DNA of 64,000 nucleotides from an uncultured Fastidiosipila sp. (GTDB taxonomy: Bacteria > Bacillota > Clostridia > Saccharofermentanales > Fastidiosipilaceae): NCBI GenBank assembly GCA_947253875.1, contig CAMYAM010000002.1:1-64000 (forward strand), in the 5' to 3' direction. The position numbers and the translations under genes were made by a program. Each line of letters begins with the position of its first letter. Within the stretch, counting starts at the first letter, position 1. A model generated the notes under the pieces. It was not told the DNA's origin. It searched no databases and saw only the letters and a program-made list of their open reading frames with translations. Of this stretch, positions 62,798-64,000 are shown in pieces.

Positions 62798-64000
62798 TTA
62801 AGATACTTTATAAATGCGTAAGTTATTTTGCTCAGGGAAGTAAGCTACCTCAGGGAACCATTTTGCCAACTGATCTTCATTAATAAACACATTTTCATAA
62901 TTACGCCAGAAATCATCAATCATGAGGTAATTAATTTTGTTCTTTTGTAGATAATCTTTAGTTTTTTGGTAATCGCTTAATTCTGCCAGCAAGATTCTTT
63001 TTATCTCTTGTGCTCTTGTTTCTGTACCGTAACCTGCGGATTGTGAGTAGTAAGGCCAACCGAAGTAAGACATTCTACCGGTGGCAAAGTAGGAGTGATA
63101 GTTCCAAGGTGGAGTTAGGTTAATGGAATTTGGCTCGGTGTGCTGGTACATCCATTGGCTAAAATCATCAGCAGTTTGTATTTCTACCCTGTTGAGAGAA
63201 GCATTTCTGTATACAGCGAAGTCTACAAATCCGGTAAAAGTCATAACAAAAACTACAACGACGCAGGCTGTTTTGCAAAGGTAATTTATAATTTTTGTTC
63301 TAGCTGATTTTTCAGCTGTTTTTTTATAAATGCTGTCTTGAGCTCTATCTGTTTTTTCTTTTGTATAAGTCCATAAATTAACCATAAAATGACTAATAAA
63401 AGGTATAAATAAAATTTGAGTGAATATAAAAAACTTATGATTTACCGTTGTATCTGGAGTTAGTGAGATGGTAAAAGCAAAAACAACAGGGAGTAGAAAC
63501 GAAGCACTTACAATTTTTAAATCCTTTTCTTTAAGCAAAAAAGGTGTGCTCAAGATAATAAATAAAGATAGTCCATAGAGAATGAGTAAGAACAGCGCGA
63601 TGCTAGCAAAATTAGGATTTTCGAGTATATAACCAAAGTGGAAGATATTAGTAAACATAGAACTGTTACTGCTGCCAGTTTTTGTGAAGATTTTCAACAT
63701 AACTAGAGCGCCAAAAACATTTGTAATTCCAAAAATAAGATACTGTGCTTTGGATTTGGAGAATAGAGCCCAAACTATAAGGATTAAATTCAAGCATATC
63801 AAAACAGATCCATGCCAATATGCCATTGGAAGGCCTATGAGACTTAAGCCAATGACTTCTTGCCAGGTAAGTTTAGCCTTGTCTTTTAAACTAGGATAGA
63901 AACTTATAAGTACCCATACAGCAATGCTAAGTACAAATAATAGATGACGTTGGTTAGCATAGACATTAAGGTTATATAGCCCCCAGTCATCGTGCAAGAG
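62798..64000 (-). CDS. Polytopic membrane protein (5' end beyond window edge)
   Basis: The frame stays open to the window edge. The apparent start near 63997 is only a TTG, so the true start lies outside. About eight hydrophobic segments are followed by a C-terminal extracytoplasmic domain of about 130 residues. That domain contains EPNSINLTPPWNYHSY, a layout like C-terminal domains of membrane glycosyltransferase-like proteins. The last segment, YLQKNKINYLMIDDFW, also recalls those families. The specific function cannot be assigned. Confidence 0.6.
   Translation of the reverse strand, partial: LLHDDWGLYNLNVYANQRHLLFVLSIAVWVLISFYPSLKDKAKLTWQEVIGLSLIGLPMAYWHGSVLICLNLILIVWALFSKSKAQYLIFGITNVFGALVMLKIFTKTGSSNSSMFTNIFHFGYILENPNFASIALFLLILYGLSLFIILSTPFLLKEKDLKIVSASFLLPVVFAFTISLTPDTTVNHKFFIFTQILFIPFISHFMVNLWTYTKEKTDRAQDSIYKKTAEKSARTKIINYLCKTACVVVVFVMTFTGFVDFAVYRNASLNRVEIQTADDFSQWMYQHTEPNSINLTPPWNYHSYFATGRMSYFGWPYYSQSAGYGTETRAQEIKRILLAELSDYQKTKDYLQKNKINYLMIDDFWRNYENVFINEDQLAKWFPEVAYFPEQNNLRIYKVS

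Noticed and set aside
1..64000. CRISPR arrays, insertion sequences, prophage or rRNA genes
   Set aside because: No repeat-spacer pattern, transposase, integrase, phage gene or rRNA segment was seen.

Overview
The window is AT-rich Gram-positive (Firmicutes/Clostridia-type) chromosomal DNA. The evidence is ctsR-clpC with CtsR operators, a DUF370/RemB gene between recF and gyrB, lipobox lipoproteins, an ECF vitamin transporter, a MoxR-DUF58-transglutaminase cluster and strong AGGAGG-type ribosome binding sites. The gene content resembles Fastidiosipila/Mageeibacillus-like Clostridia, but I cannot fix the genus from sequence alone. Both edges cut genes: clpC on the left and a polytopic membrane protein on the right.

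Layout. 1-5 kb: ctsR-clpC without mcsA/mcsB, a DnaQ-like exonuclease and a secreted CHAP cell-wall hydrolase. 5-13 kb: rpoB-rpoC with its own promoter and no ribosomal protein genes beside it. 13-17 kb: a membrane-anchored foldase-like protein and a CNNM/CorC membrane protein. 17-27 kb: the origin region, with an orphan HTH coiled-coil gene, parB (no parA), gyrB, remB-like, recF, dnaN, a DnaA-box cluster, dnaA and a divergent dGTPase-like gene. A perfect palindrome that looks like both a parS site and a terminator lies between gyrB and parB. A TTGGTAA motif is markedly denser here than in the flanks. 27-32 kb: MoxR, DUF58 and transglutaminase membrane protein. 32-39.7 kb: an extended promoter, a cobalamin riboswitch and two surface proteins carrying transcobalamin-like DUF4430 domains. 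One of these surface proteins is fused to a PQQ-type beta-propeller. They are followed by EcfT, a fused double ATPase and an EcfS component. I read this as a complete vitamin B12 capture and import operon. 39.8-47.7 kb: a tiny membrane protein, cytoplasmic alpha-amylase, a YhaO/YhaN nuclease-ATPase pair, a secreted M3-type peptidase and tRNA-Arg(CCG). 47.7-64 kb: lipoproteins, a NatAB-like ABC exporter, an MscS-related membrane protein, LacZ-type beta-galactosidase, PepC, a divergent EF-G paralogue, a GNAT acetyltransferase, a PHP phosphoesterase, a short-chain dehydrogenase and the partial membrane protein.

From parB to dnaA and further left, genes run on the minus strand. This fits leftward leading-strand transcription from an origin near 23.4-25.4 kb. 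Right of dnaA the orientation is mixed. The most interesting items are the riboswitch-led B12 system with its propeller/transcobalamin-like fusion, the parS/terminator palindrome, and the origin-centred TTGGTAA cluster next to an orphan DNA-binding gene.
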